Source: Piliocolobus tephrosceles
Taxonomy: Eukaryota; Chordata; Mammalia; Primates; Cercopithecidae
Length of the DNA: 64,000 bases
Reading direction: 5' to 3'
Assembly (NCBI RefSeq): GCF_002776525.5
Contig: NC_045441.1
Location: 123,996,275 to 124,060,274 of the forward strand
Shown: positions 11,921 to 23,689 of the stretch, piece by piece
Numbering within the stretch: position 1 is the stretch's first letter
Layout of the letters: each line of letters begins with the position of its first letter
Program-made: the position numbers and the translations under genes
Notes under the pieces: generated by a model
Told to the model about the DNA's origin: nothing
The model's database searches: none
The model's input: only the letters and a program-made list of their open reading frames with translations

Positions 11921-13854
11921 AACACTGACTTATTTCTTAATCATGGCAGTGTAGGCAGGCCCTGTTTTAAAAGAAAATCCAATCTATGAGAACCCATATT
12001 GAAAACACAGACATGTCCATAGGTGATGACTTATCTGCCTCTGTTAAGGTTTTTGTTTTTCCCCTCTTTACGAAAGAAGCCACCTCAGTAAATCTTTCTA
12101 TAGCATGACCACAATCCCCCCTCGAGCACAAAAATTTAGATTTTCATAAAACTCTCCAAGAACCCATCTGTCACAAACATCAATACTTAGCTCTTTCACA
12201 CTATTTGTGACACCCAGAGCGTCATGACTGATGGAATCTCCCTGTCTTGACTTTTCATCCCTTCATTGGTTGAGAGTTTGTTTCCTAACCAATGTTGCTG
12301 AAAAGAATTCAGCACTGAGAGGGGTAGGGCAGGAAATGAGGGATTACTGCCTGGGGGCATAGAAGAGAGAGAAAAAAAATCACTTACCATTCTACCTAGA
12401 CATGGCTCCTCTTACAAAGGAAAGATGCTAGAGAAGGGCCGAAAAGCTCTGTGATATAAGGGTGCAGGGATGAAGGAGGATCTCCAGCCCCATCCTGGGT
12501 TGATTCTGAGAACAACTTTCATAAACACACACACCTTCTGTCTCCCACACACAAGACACACACACCACACACACACACCACCAAGAGTCATACCACATGG
12601 TACACAGATGTGGTTTTGTGCTTTCCTCTAAGCTACACCCACTCATGTGCACAAAGCCTCACCTAGAAAAGACTGGTGTGGAGGAAATGGTACACACACT
12701 CTCTCTCCCCCTCTGGGTGCCTCCACATATATACTCAGCAGCACTCAAATGACAGGTCGTTTTTCTATGGCTGGGAAGGAAAAAATGCCCAAGTAAGCAA
12801 GAGAAGGTGAGAAGTGGGAGAAGAGAATGGGTAGGAGAAAAAGAATTTGCGTGGGTTGAGAGCCGGTGAGGATGGCCAGCGGAAGTGACCTCACGATGTT
12901 AGTTTCACTTCCCTCTAAGTATTCCAAGACGCTGCCGGGCTCTGCAGACCATGTACCTCTCCAGCCTGCTTGGAGATATTCATTTCACTGCTCATTAGCA
13001 CCTCCACCAGAGGTATAGGCTGAGAACCACTGTTGCTGACAAACAGCCGGAATGACTGCTTAAATTTGATGAGGTAGGAGCAAAAACCAGACAGAGGCTT
13101 AGAGGATGCTCTTCAAGCTACTTGGATAAATTTTAAAAGGTAAAATTGTTTGCTTACAGACGGACCTCTTTTTCCCATGTCCGTTTGCTATTGCTAAAGT
13201 TATACAAGGGGCACTTTATATGCAACAAAAGACCACATTGAAGGAAGAGAAGAGTCTACTCTCCCACTACACCTGGCATTCGAGTCCACGAGTTTAGACC
13301 CGACTGTCCACGGGGCTGTCCTCACACACTCCTGCCCTGTGGTCAGAACAGGAGCCTACCCCAGGGAGAAGGGCCCTCGGATGGCCTCTTAGGGAACTCT
13401 CAAATCACTTTTTCTTTTTCCATTCTGATAATTGTAGACTAGATTGGCAAGTGTAGCAACATTTCTTTATGGTCGATGAAATAATAAGAAAGAAAATGAG
13501 TTGTTTCTTTCCCAGCTAGCAAAGCCTCAGGAAGTACTCTTGGTAAGAGTAAGATAGATAAACACCAAAAATTTAAAACTCCCAATAAACACCAAGATTT
13601 GAATTTCTAAAGATTTATAAGCAACATTAATAACACCTTAGACGATAAAAAGGGGAAAAATTCAAACATTGTATAGTTTTGCTTTTGTTGGCTGAGCTTT
13701 TATTTTTGTTTTTGTGGGATTTTTTAAGAGGGGAAAAACATTTGAAAATAAAAGAATTGGACAATTTATTTAAGAAGGTTTCTGAACTTGGCTTCAAAAT
13801 CTAAGTTTTGTTTTTTGCTCCTTCAAACAAAGATGCCTTCAGGTATGATGGCTT
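11921..13854. other. Non-repetitive flanking or intron DNA, no gene found
   Basis: About 1.9 kb with a CA-rich patch at 12525-12585. Short open frames show no known motif. A T/G-rich stretch lies near 13675-13735. Confidence 0.45.
12525..12585. repeat. CA-rich interrupted microsatellite
   Basis: Blocks of (CA)n broken by 'ccttctgtctccc' and 'agac'. The interruptions suggest an old, fairly stable tract. Confidence 0.75.
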
Positions 13855-14270
13855 TAGGTTTTGCACAGCTCCTTATTTTTTCACACAGGGCAAATGGCTT
13901 GTCTCATGTGCACAGAAAGGGCTGGAAAATATTTTTGTGATTCGAGTGCAGCAGAGAGTCTAGGATTCCAGAGGAAGTGGAGGCCTCCTGTTCCGCACAG
14001 GAAACAATCTTCAAGCAGGCCTTAAATGCCAGATTCCAGGCCGAGTTTAACTAACCACTGACAGCTCTGTAAACAAAGCGAGGACAAAAAGAGCCCGCTT
14101 CCCCCTTTCTGGTAGTCATTTTGGGTTTGGGGGCTGCAGGGGAATTCTGGAATACTTGACTCCATGGCACAAAAACGCAGGGGAAACGGGCTCCTCATTT
14201 AAAGAGTTGGAAGGGGAAGGTCTTTCCGGAATTAAAACCATCACAGAGGAGGTAGGAAAGGGTAAAATGG
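13855..14270. promoter_or_regulatory. Possible CALD1 regulatory stretch upstream of the first coding exon
   Basis: Unlike its surroundings, this 0.4-kb block is repeat-free, less AT-rich and full of short motifs: forkhead-like TGTAAACA (in 'gctctgtaaacaaag'), TEAD-like GGAATT/GGAATA ('ggggaattctggaatac'), and a CArG-like CCTTAAATGC with one mismatch. It ends 0.6 kb before the acceptor at 14901. The smooth-muscle (gizzard-type) caldesmon promoter is known to depend on CArG-like sites in chicken, but placing it here is inference. It could also be an enhancer or merely less diverged DNA. Confidence 0.25.
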
Positions 14271-14869
14271 TTGGGTTACATCCGTAGAAAGAGCAGTGAT
14301 TTTAGAACTTGGAAAACAGCTTGATCACCACTTAACTGCTTTTAAAAATGTTGCTTCATGATGTTTATTCATGATGTTACTGCTGCAGTCTTTATTAAAA
14401 TCCCGATGCTTCTTTGAGAATATGCACATTATATGCCTAGATACTGTATTATTTTATTTCTCGCTTTCACTTTTCTCCTACTTCCTACATATTCCTCTTC
14501 TTGCCACTTTTCTGTTTATGATTCCTGTTTTCCTCCTTCTTTGTTCACTTTTTCATAACTTTGGTCTGGGGTTCAGCAACTTACAAAGAACAAAATCATT
14601 CAGTAGAATTTCAAGTGATTCTACCAATATTTCAAGTCTTCAAAACCTCTCTGTCTCCTGAGGTCTTTTTAAAAGAGTATATAATCTTGGGATCTTACTT
14701 ATTTGTCTCTGAGAGATTCATGAATGAGACTGAATTTAACTTGGCTCAGGAGTCAGAAATTGATCACTGGCTACCTTATCAGCTTTCTAAGAGTAAAGAA
14801 AAATCAGGAGAATGGCAAATGGGAAAGAGGGTCCACAGTGACTGAAAGAGAGGTAACACACTGAGTTAT

Positions 14870-14901
14870 CTATGATATTGACTCTACCTCCTCTCCTTCA
14901 G
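14870..14901 (+). other. CALD1: CALD1 splice acceptor and polypyrimidine tract
   Basis: The tract 'ctctacctcctctccttcag' ends at AG 14900-14901, with a possible branch region 'attgactc' just upstream. It shows that the following coding exon is internal to the transcript and is preceded by at least one non-coding exon. Confidence 0.85.
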
Positions 14902-14942
14902 GTCCAGACGTCATCTGGTCTCCCTGAACCTGAAATCACACC

Positions 14943-15013
14943 ATGGATGATTTTGAACGTCGCAGAGAACTTAGAAGGCAAAAGAGGGAGGAGATGCGAC
15001 TCGAAGCAGAAAG
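14943..15013 (+). CDS. CALD1: Caldesmon, first coding exon (h-caldesmon / WI-38-type l-caldesmon N-terminus)
   Basis: Caldesmon binds actin, tropomyosin, calmodulin and myosin, and restrains actomyosin ATPase in smooth muscle and stress fibres. Its N-terminal region contributes to myosin binding. The exon runs 14902-15013. After a 41-nt 5' UTR, the ATG at 14943 opens MDDFERRRELRRQKREEMRL, then EAE and two bases (AG) that complete Arg24 with the next exon. This is the highly charged, helical caldesmon N-terminus. The start is supported by an in-frame TGA at 14931-14933, by A at -3 and G at +4, and by the absence of any other ATG in the exon's leader. The donor is AAG|GTAAGG at 15013/15014. The rest of the protein (about 530-790 residues, depending on isoform) lies beyond this window. 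An alternative first exon lies 26.8 kb downstream. Identification rests on direct recognition of the peptide and splice sites. Confidence 0.97.
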
Positions 15014-15024
15014 GTAAGGATCTA

Positions 15025-16004
15025 GGGTGAAAAATACTTGTATTCCCTTATTAACAACGTTGGTTTCAGGCCTCAAAGACCATCCTTCTGAGAGGTCAAA
15101 TGTGGTATATTGCACACCAAACTGTTCGCAAAAGTAGTTATGGAAAATTTTTCTGCTGAGACTCTAAATTTAGCATTTAAAAAAGGAAAACAAACAAGGG
15201 TCAAGAAAAAGAGAAATTTCAGAGGAATCAATTGATAATTGCATATTGATAATTGCAAATACCTTTCACATTGGAATGTCTTAAATGACAAAAGTAATGT
15301 GTGAGTGAAGGTTTAAAAAGCTTATATAATAAGAAATGACAGAAAAATGCCAAGTATTGAATATTGGAACCATTTAGGAAATGAGAGTCTTCAATCAAAA
15401 AAAAAAAAAAAAAAAAAAAAAAAAGCAAAAAGCCCTGGATGAATCTTGTGAAAAATTTTCATTCTTATTAGAAAAGTATTGAACTCTACAGATCTGCATA
15501 GTACAGGTTAATAGTGGGCTATGTTACCGAGGAGATTCTGGGTGTAATTGGAAGCTGTTCATGTCATGTGAGGCCTTTATAGTGGTGACTACGAGGTCAA
15601 ACTGGGGAGATAAAGCTTTGGCATATAAAACCTGTGGCATAAATGCATATTTTAACATTTTAGGCCTCAGAACAAAGGACAGTGTGGTATTTGATGTGAC
15701 TTAAATCAGATGTTCTTTTGAAAAAGCAGGTGAGGCATTCACAGAGAGAAAAATGTTAAACAAGGACCTTAAAATCAAATCGATTTTGTTCCTAGTAACT
15801 CCAATGCACAGATGAAAGATGACTCTTTAATGATCCCAAAGTAGAAAAGTGGAAACTTACGCCTATAATGAAAAGTATTGTTCTTATGTTCTACTTATTT
15901 GCATGGAGAATGCAAAAGCAGAAGATAAAATAACTGCCTATGATAAACTTGGCCAGAGTCAGCCGCCATTCGTGAAATGACTAAACATGTCCACAAGGCA
16001 CTAT
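15025..16004. other. Intron DNA with an A28 run, otherwise unassigned
   Basis: Repeat-poor sequence just after the exon. A 28-bp pure A tract is at 15397-15424. No Alu body precedes it, so it is either a simple repeat or the remnant of an unrecognised retroposon. Confidence 0.5.
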
Positions 16005-16260
16005 GGATGACACCTGCATTCTGTTGGTTCAAATCCTAGCTCTGCCATTTACAAGCTGTGTGGCCCTGAGCAAATTACTTTTCTCTTCAAGCCATAGTTG
16101 CCATATATATAAAATAGGCATAATATCTACATAGCCTGTGTGATTGTTGGGAAGATTATTGAGCTTCATCAATAGCCTAGTCAGGTACCTAACACATAGT
16201 AGTTTTTTGTAAATGATAGTTTTTCATAAATGATAGCTATTATTATTATTAACCATTACC
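16005..16260 (+). repeat. MIR, near full length
   Basis: The core 'ggttcaaatcctagctctgccatttacaagctgtgtg' (MIR core and tRNA-related part) is followed by 'gagcaaattacttttctc', 'ataaaataggcataat' and the tail 'acctaacacatagtag ... tattattattaac'. Confidence 0.85.
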
Positions 16261-17930
16261 ACTAGCCAAACAAGTAAGAAACAACATAGCAGCGTAGCCA
16301 GAGCTAAACAATCATGCCAAGAAAAGGAAAGGTAGACATCATCCTGCAATGGAACTAGTCAGAGAAAGTTTCATGGTGGAGGTGAGCCATGGAAGAGGTA
16401 ATGATGGTGACGAAGAGGGAAAGGGAGCCTGTCTAGGTGAAGGAATGACACCGGCAAAAGTGCAGAAGTAGAAATAAGAATCCTGGTGCAAGAAATCTGT
16501 TGAGTGTTTGAGGGAAAATGGACTGGACTTGTATATCTTGACTGTTCCTATTTGCTACACAAGGAATAGACAGAGACTTAACAAGGGAGTTATGTGTGAT
16601 GACACTATGCTAGAGAAACTTATCTACAGTGGACTAGAATATGGGGATACCAGCACTGGAAGAGATAGTATGGAATATAGGATAATGAGGGCCTGAATCA
16701 GGTCAGTGAGTGTGGAAATGAAGAAAGATCAAATATGAGAGTCTTTACAGAGGGCGAATTAGCAAACCTTTTAAGAGAGCAAAGAACTTACAGATGATTC
16801 CAAAGAATATACGTCTGAGAAGCTGGAAGGAAAGTCTCTGCTTTGTCCCAAATGGAGGATTTCTTTCTTGAATGGTCAGAGGAGCAGTGTTTAATTTCAG
16901 GTAGAAACCACATCCAAAAAGAGATTTCCTGCAGGCATGTGGAGATAGGAAATTTTGCTCTTTGTTCAAAAAGGGAGAGAAATCATTATTAGAGAAATAA
17001 ATGTGGGCAGACACAGTATGGTGGTGCTAGTACAAAAGCTGAAGGGATATTCCCAAAAAAGCAAGTGTAGAAAAAGTGAGCGATCATCAAGGTATAATGG
17101 AAACCATCAAAGACGACAATGTACCAGGGAGATGGGGGAGAACCAGGGAGAGTATGAGGCTCAGTGCTGAGTGGACATGGTGGACACGGAAGTCTTGTGG
17201 GCGGTGGCTGGGCTCAGTGAACCACACCTCTTATTCCTTCCAATGCTGTGTTATTTCACCTCAGGTTCTCATGATAGTCTACAAAATATCTTCATCCAAC
17301 AACTATTTATTAAGCACTAACCAGGTTTAAGTGTGCTAAGGATGGGAAAAATAATGGTGGTAAAGAAGTAGACATGGTTCCTGCCTTTATGTACCTCAGA
17401 GCATACTAGTAAACCAAAGTGTAACAGAATCAGAAAGCAGACAGGTCAGGGTGTAGGGGCAGGCCTGATAGAGTTGTGGCTAGAGAGGCTCAGGACTGGG
17501 GATGTAGACACTGGGCATCAGGCTAGATTGCCATTGTCAGCTTCTTTCCTTTCCATGTGAACAGGGGGTCAGGGAATCATTGACAGAGGTGTGACAGAAC
17601 TAAATTGCTGTGGTTAGAGTCATACTGTCATTAGAGTGAATAAACCCAATTTCTTCAGATTCAGGACTTTGCTTAAGAATTGACCACACAGCTACATGGT
17701 TTGTTCCTTCGACTTTTTTGTTTTGTGTGGAAGAATTTGTCTTCTTTTAATTTGTCTTCTTTTTTAATTTGTCTTCTTCATTCTTTTACATTCAGACGTA
17801 AAAGGAATGTACACAGTAAATCTTATGTACCCTGAATAACCTAAAATAAACTTACACAAATTAATCCTAACCTTGTTTAACTTACATTTCTGTCTGTATT
17901 ACTTCTTTTGGGATATTATATTGTTTTCTT
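16261..17930. other. Intron with degenerate old repeat DNA, no gene found
   Basis: 16340-16500 ('agtcagagaaagtttcatggtggaggtgagcc') and 17275-17400 ('caacaactatttattaagcactaaccagg ... gacatggttcctgccttta') resemble common ancient mammalian interspersed repeats of LINE-2 type, but too diverged for a firm family call. No exon signals. 17743-17785 repeats 'tttgtcttctttt' three times. Confidence 0.4.
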
Positions 17931-17934
17931 TTCT

Positions 17935-18160
17935 GTTTTTTATTTATTTCTTCTTTTCTTCCTTTTCTTTCTTGCTTCCATTCATTGCCTTCCTTCCTTC
18001 CTTCCTTCTTCCTTCCTTCTTTCCTTCTTCCTTCCTCCTTCCTTCCTTCTTCTTCTTCTTCTTCTTCCTTCCTTCCTTCCTTCCTTCCTTCCTTCCTTCC
18101 TTCCTTCCTTCCCTCCCTTCCTTCCTTCCTTCCTTTTCTCTCTCTCTCTCGCTCTTTCTT
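17935..18160. repeat. Long polypyrimidine tract, (CCTT)n with CTT and CT blocks
   Basis: About 225 bp almost entirely C and T on the plus strand: TTTC/TTCC mixtures, then (TTC)n at 18047-18066, (CCTT)n at 18067-18135 and (TC)n at 18136-18150. Its repetitive coding (SFLPSFLPS) makes overlapping meaningless open frames. The strand asymmetry favours triplex (H-DNA) formation and length instability. Confidence 0.9.
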
Positions 18161-18424
18161 TCTTCTTAAGAAAGAGTAGTACTTATGTATTTCCTTATAC
18201 TCGTACTAAGTTTACCTTTCCATGTTTCAAGGTGAACCTTCTTGTTCTGCTATTCTGAGATTTGGTAAGTCTATGTCCACCCTTCAGAATTTTGTAAAAT
18301 CTGATCATTTATGAGAATAGTGAAAGTCAGGCTTTATGGTTCAGTCAGCTCTGGTGGGAAAGTGCAGGGTGTGTGCAGGAAATAGGTGGCCAGAAGCAGA
18401 AATCAAGGCCATCTAAAATCATGG

Positions 18425-18545
18425 TTTTGATCTGAAGACAAAGAGCACATGAGACCCTGGGCAAGTCCCTCTTCCTTTAGCTCTAGACCTTGGCTTCCTC
18501 CTCTAAAATAAGACTAACCATTTTCTCTGGGGTATTGGTGGTCAT
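18425..18545 (+). repeat. MIR fragment
   Basis: 'agaccctgggcaagtccctcttcctttag ... ttggcttcctcctctaaaataagactaacc' is the central MIR region. The edges are eroded. Confidence 0.6.
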
Positions 18546-19486
18546 TTTAATTTTTTTTTTTTTTGCTTTTGGTATTATAGATATTTCTTTACAATGATCA
18601 TATGTTACTTTATTTAAAGCCAAATAAAAATTAAGGCAATTTTCTATTTTGAAAAAAATAATTCTATGGCCCTATGCAGTATACCTGAGCCCAGATGGGA
18701 GAAGACTTAACTTCTCTTTGATTTTAGGGAACTAAAACAAAGATTTCATCCCTGATCTGGAGGGCAGTTACCAACTACTGGTAATAGAGTAGCTCCAAGG
18801 CTCAGAGCTGCAGATTCATTCACTTACTCTCAACACATTTTTACTGGGCATCTATTCCACAAACAAGCTGTATTTTGGGTTCTGAGAATAGACCCATAGA
18901 ATAACAGTGTTGGGAAGTATGTGCTTAATCCTTTTCAACCTATCTAAAACCAAGTAAAGATCAAGGAATTATACTTTTATATCCTCAAACATAACATGTA
19001 CCCTGTATGGGTTCATATTTATTAAAGATGACCTACAGCCTTTGTACACTTCACCCTTGCAGACAGTGTGGGGGACGGGAAGACAAAGTCCATTGACTTT
19101 CCTTACCCATAAAAGCTTTCCAAATAAAAATACCCTGTTATTTTTATTTTTATTAGTATTGAGTTTGATTACCAGGTGCAGTTTTACGTTGAAATGATAA
19201 ACAATTTAAAACTTGTCCTTTTCCCCGGTGTTATGACCATAGATTAAAATAAACTGAATTTTTACACATTTTATTCTTCAGAAATAGACCTTTTCAAAGA
19301 CTATTTTGCAAGCTAATTGCAGGCTTTGTGCCATGCTGGCTTGCATGTGCTTGGGACTGGCATTTACTCACTGCATCCGAGCTGTCCTGAGACTGTATCG
19401 TCCACGTATCTCCTTCTAAGGGTTTTAGCCCAGTTCATTTCAAATAACCTCGTTTGCAAACGTAGTGCATCAAAAAACGTACTTCC
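18546..19486. other. Intron, nothing assigned
   Basis: AT-rich sequence. 18820-18900 ('cattcacttactctcaacacatttttactgggcatctatt') may be a very old L2-type fragment. Confidence 0.4.
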
Positions 19487-19771
19487 AGCCGGGCACGGTG
19501 GCTCATGCCTGTAATCCCAGCACTTCGGGAAGCCGAGGTGGGCAGTCAGGAGTTTGAGACCACCTGGCCAACATGGAGAAATCCCATCTCTACTAAAAAT
19601 GCAAAAAGTATCCATGTGTGTGGTGGGCGCCTGTAATCCCAGCAACTCTGGAGGCTGAGTAAGGAGAATCGCTTGAACCTGGGAGACAGAGGGTGCAGTG
19701 AGCTGAGATTACGCCACTGCACCCCAGCCTAAGCGACAGAGTGAGACTCAGTTTCAAAAATAAAAAAAAAA
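19487..19771 (+). mobile_element. Alu, plus strand, with internal deletion
   Basis: Alu with left and right arms. The left arm lacks the usual 'gatcac' segment ('gaggtgggcagtcaggagtttgag'). The tail is A-rich with one T. No clear target-site duplication was found. Confidence 0.88.
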
Positions 19772-19912
19772 GTTTATCCTTCTTTATCTTGCCCCTTAGC
19801 CTGTGCAACTTTTATGCCATTACCTTGTCCTGTCTTTCACTTGGCTTTCTCACTGAGTTCTTGAGATAAGGTCTTCAGATTTGGCAAAAAGGAAGGAAGT
19901 ACTTCATTTTGT

Positions 19913-19915
<3 letters not shown>

Positions 19916-19945
<30 letters not shown>
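19916..19945. repeat. Poly-A tract, A30
   Basis: Thirty uninterrupted A, not attached to a recognisable Alu or L1 body on the left. A tract this pure is likely length-variable. Confidence 0.85.
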
Positions 19946-19946
<1 letters not shown>

Positions 19947-20292
19947 AGATGTTGAATACCTTCAAAATGCAAGATACTATACCGAACCATAGGAATCAGT
20001 GGTCACCAGTAAATAGTGTCCCAGTAGTCACTAAGCTCCTATTCTAAGGGGATTAGTAACTTTAGAGCAATCGTGACCAAAAGAGGGAGAAAAAAATTTC
20101 AGTAGGGAGAATGAAATGAGCAGGTAATCAGTGAAAATCCTTAATGCATTGTTTCTAGGCAAAAGGCACTATTTGCTCACATCTCAAATTAAACTATATT
20201 TTACAAATTTGAACAAATAGATAAAAATGTAGTTTCGCTGTTTATTATTCTCCACCAATCTCATGGGAGTAAAAATTAAATAGATACATTCT

Positions 20293-20610
20293 GGCCAGAT
20301 GCAATGGTTCACTCCTGTAATCCTAGCACTTTGGGAGGCCAAGGCAGGCGGATCACTTGAGGTCAGGAGTTCGAAACCTGCCTGGCCAACATGGTGAAAC
20401 CCTGTCTCTACTAAAAACACACGCACAAAAAAATTAACTGGGCATAGTGGCTGGCACCTGTAATCCCAGCTACTCGGGAGGCTGAGGCAGGAGAATCGCT
20501 TGAACCCGGGAGGCGGAGGTTGCAGTGAGCCACGATCATGCCACTGCACTACAATATGGGTGACAGAGCAAAAATAATAAAAATTAAAAATAAAAATAAA
20601 AATAAAAAAG
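20293..20610 (+). mobile_element. Alu, plus strand, with AAAAT-type tail
   Basis: Full Alu (ggccagatgcaatgg...) with the tail evolved into an (AAAAT)n-like repeat at 20566-20610. The duplication is approximate: ATACATTCT at 20284-20292 and CTATATTCT at 20611-20619. Confidence 0.9.
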
Positions 20611-20619
20611 CTATATTCT

Positions 20620-21019
20620 GCTTCCCTTTCTGTTTCTGTCTTTTATTCCAATCCCTCTCCTCTGCCTTCATCTCTGTATTCCTCGGTGTATCTTCATGTG
20701 CCTCTTCCCTGGTCCACGTGCATCTTCATCAACACTTGATTTGTTTGTTTCTATGTCTCTTCCATCTGCACTCCTAATCTATCTGCTCTGGATTATGTGT
20801 GCATGTGCTATTACATCACCAGGAAATACATACTTCTGGCCAGGAAAGAGGGAGAGAGAAACCCAGTTCTCTTCCTATTCAGCAAGTATAAAAAAAAGTT
20901 ACACATTTTATGTGTGTCTAGTCAAGATGGACTGCCGCCGGCCCCAGAACTAGCTATGTCTGAATGGAACATTTATGCTCGATATGAATGAGGCAACCCC
21001 CAGATGTATAATGGTGGGA
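20620..21019. other. Intron, nothing assigned
   Basis: About 400 bp, pyrimidine-rich on the plus strand at 20620-20790. No repeat or exon recognised. Confidence 0.4.
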
Positions 21020-21285
21020 GGCAGCATAGCTGGCAGTTAAGGGCATGCCCTTTAGCATTGGGCAGCTATAGTGTCAAATCCCAGCTCTGCCACTTATTAA
21101 CTATGGGATCTACCAAATAATTCAATCTTTCAAATCTTTTGTATCCTCCTCTACAAAATGGGGGTAATAAAAGTAACCGCCTCACTGGGTTTCTGTGGGG
21201 ATGTAAAAAGATAATACATGAAAGTATTAACACAGTGTTATTCATCTAATAAACATTCAATAAACTCATTATTAATTATTATCTA
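21020..21285 (+). repeat. MIR, near full length
   Basis: 'tggcagttaagggcatgccctttagcattgggcag' (5' end), 'caaatcccagctctgccacttattaactatgggat' (core), 'ctctacaaaatgggggtaataa' and 'ctaataaacattcaataaac' (3' end) appear in order. Confidence 0.85.
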
Positions 21286-21577
21286 ATTTGATTCTCTACA
21301 ACATGGAAATAACAAATAAAAACATGAAAGGCTGCTTGTTTACTGTTTTGCACATCATCGACGACACAAGCACCATAGGCAAGATGAAGGGCAGGAATTC
21401 GTGACTGATTGAAGAGCTTTGAGTGGTTGTGATCGGTAACAGTTTTCGAGGAAGGACCGTGTTGTCTCAGCTGGAAGAATTAGCACCAGTTTAAGTGATT
21501 TTTAAAAATTTGGCCGAAAGAATGTTGAGCGATGGGTTATTTTCTTTTTTCTTTGTTTTTTGTTTTGTTTTGTTTCG

Positions 21578-21832
21578 TTTTTGAGATGGAGTCTCGCTTT
21601 GTCGGCCAGGCTAGAGTACTGTGGAAACACCTCAGCTCACTGCAAACTCCGCCTCCCAGGTTCAAGCAATTCTCCTGCCTCAGCCTCTCGAGTAGGCACA
21701 CGCCACCACACCCAGCTAATTTTTGTATTAATTAGAGACGAGGTTTCACCATGTTGGCCAGGCTGGTCTCAAACTCCTGGCCTCAAGTGATCCACCGGCC
21801 TCAGCCTCCCAAAGTGCTGGGATAACAGGCTT
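21578..21832 (-). mobile_element. Alu, minus strand, with deletion
   Basis: Complement of Alu with a deletion in the right arm ('ctctcgagtaggcacacgcc', missing 'ctgggattacag'). Flanks 'gatgggttattttct' and 'tgatgtattttct' look like a decayed target-site duplication. Confidence 0.85.
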
Positions 21833-22577
21833 GAGGAGCTGTGATGTATTTTCTGAGAAACCACCAGCGAAGATTTTATCCATGAGAAAATCTCCAGCAG
21901 ACATACTTTGCCCGACACTGGGCTTGGTTCCCCAATAAGCGGCTCTCTCACTTTCCAAGATGTGCTCATTACATTCCCAGCATCTGCTTTCTGCACCCAA
22001 CATGAGTTCCTCTCACTGATCAGAAGAAAGGCCCCTATTGTAGAGTTATGTTATCAGATTCAGAAGCTCACAGACATAAATAAAGGGAATGAAAACACTT
22101 GCTGTTGTCATCATTCATATATTTTTATGGGCCTCTGAAATAAGCCTGATGATTAGACATTTGAAAGTAAACATTTTTACTACTCTATAAAAAGAAGCAA
22201 TTTTTAAAAATCCATGGGGTCTCTACAATCCCCTCCCAGAACTGTATCACTGAGACTTTTTTACATGATTTAATAGAAATGACCAATCAATGATTATACA
22301 ACACACACCCCGTCACACACACAAACACACACATTTACTCAACATGCTTAGCATCAGGACCTTGACATTTTTAAATAAAATCTTCTAAAATGAAATTTCT
22401 GTTATTTTATCATCAGAACATTATTTTCCATTAAGAAGTTAAATACAATATTCCTTTGAAACTATCTAAATTATCAAAGTAGCTAGATTTGCTCAAAATT
22501 TCCCTTCAATTCTCTCAGAAAATTGATCACTCCAGGAGGCAAAAGAAAGTTAGAATTTGCCATCCAGTTTTTTACTT

Positions 22578-22706
22578 TTATTTTTTATTTTTTGTAGAGA
22601 TGTGGTCTCACCATGTTGTGCAGTCCAGTCTCGAACTCCTGGACTCCAGCAATCCTCCCACCTTGGCCTCCCAAAGTGCTGGGGTTACAGGCGTGAGTCA
22701 CCGCAT
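22578..22706 (-). mobile_element. Alu left monomer or FLAM, minus strand
   Basis: A single Alu arm only, 'gtagagatgtggtctcaccatgttg ... caaagtgctggggttacaggcgtgagtcaccgca', preceded by a T-rich run. It could be a free left Alu monomer or a truncated AluJ. Confidence 0.75.
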
Positions 22707-22729
22707 ACTTTCAAATTAAAAGATCTGTC

Positions 22730-23026
22730 GCTGGGCACGATGGCTCACACCTATAATCCCAGCACTTTGGGAGGCTGAGCCAGGTGGATCACCTGAGGTC
22801 AGGAGTTCGAGATCAGCCTGGCCAACATGGTGAAACCCCATCTCTACTAAAAATACAAAAAATAAGTCAGGTGTGGCAGCGGGCGCCTGTAATCCCAGCT
22901 ACTCAGGAGGCTGAGACAGGAGAATTGCTTGAACTTGGGAGGTGGAGGTTGCAGTGAACCGAGATCACACCATTGCATTCCAGCCTGGGTGACAACAGCA
23001 AAACTCCATTTCAAAAAAAAAAAAAC
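22730..23026 (+). mobile_element. Alu, plus strand
   Basis: Full Alu with an A-tail. The target-site duplication AAAAGATCTGT (22718-22728) matches AAAGATTTGT (23027-23036) with small differences. It lies 24 bp from the oppositely oriented single-arm element. Confidence 0.9.
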
Positions 23027-23036
23027 AAAGATTTGT

Positions 23037-23689
23037 TTTCAAGAAATTGGTTTGAAAGACATTTAAAAATATTTCTGGAAGGTTTCATATCTATTTGACA
23101 TAAAAATTATAGGTTTTGATATCTATTTATACTTTTTACAATCTATTTCTTTAGTTTCAGTCCAACTTGAATATAGGGGCATGAACAAGATGAAGTAGAT
23201 AATTTCCATGTATAGGGATCCTTATTTGTTTGTGTCCAGTCACATAAAAATACGCATACACATTGATATCCTCTCCCTCTTGTACTTTTTCTCTGACTCA
23301 CTCTAAATAGACATTATTTGTTACCTTCGTCAATTTATAGGTAAAGATGACATACTTTGACCAGTTTCCACTAGCCTAACAATTCCTCTCAACCTAGAAC
23401 TGTCCTATGCTATGGTTGCCAGTAGAACATCAAGAATCGAGGATCTACCCAAAGTGGCATCCGTTCAATAACCAATTTTGGTACAAAAAATTAAATATCT
23501 AGATTCTTAAGGTTCTCACATGCTGATCCATCACTGCATTCTTAGCTGCAAAAAAAAGGTAACAAATATGTAAGTCCATACATTTACATATTAAAAAGCA
23601 ATTTTGTTTTGTTTTGTTTTGTTTGTTTGTTTCCATATGTAACATTTATAATTGAACAATCCTCCGTCACCTAGGGAAAGGGAGGATGA
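23037..23689. other. Intron, nothing assigned
   Basis: About 650 bp, AT-rich, with a (GTTTT)n patch at 23604-23630. No exon or repeat family recognised. Confidence 0.4.

Noticed and set aside
17873..18258. Three overlapping frames rich in Phe, Leu, Pro and Ser
   Set aside because: Direct translation of the CCTT/TTC polypyrimidine repeat.
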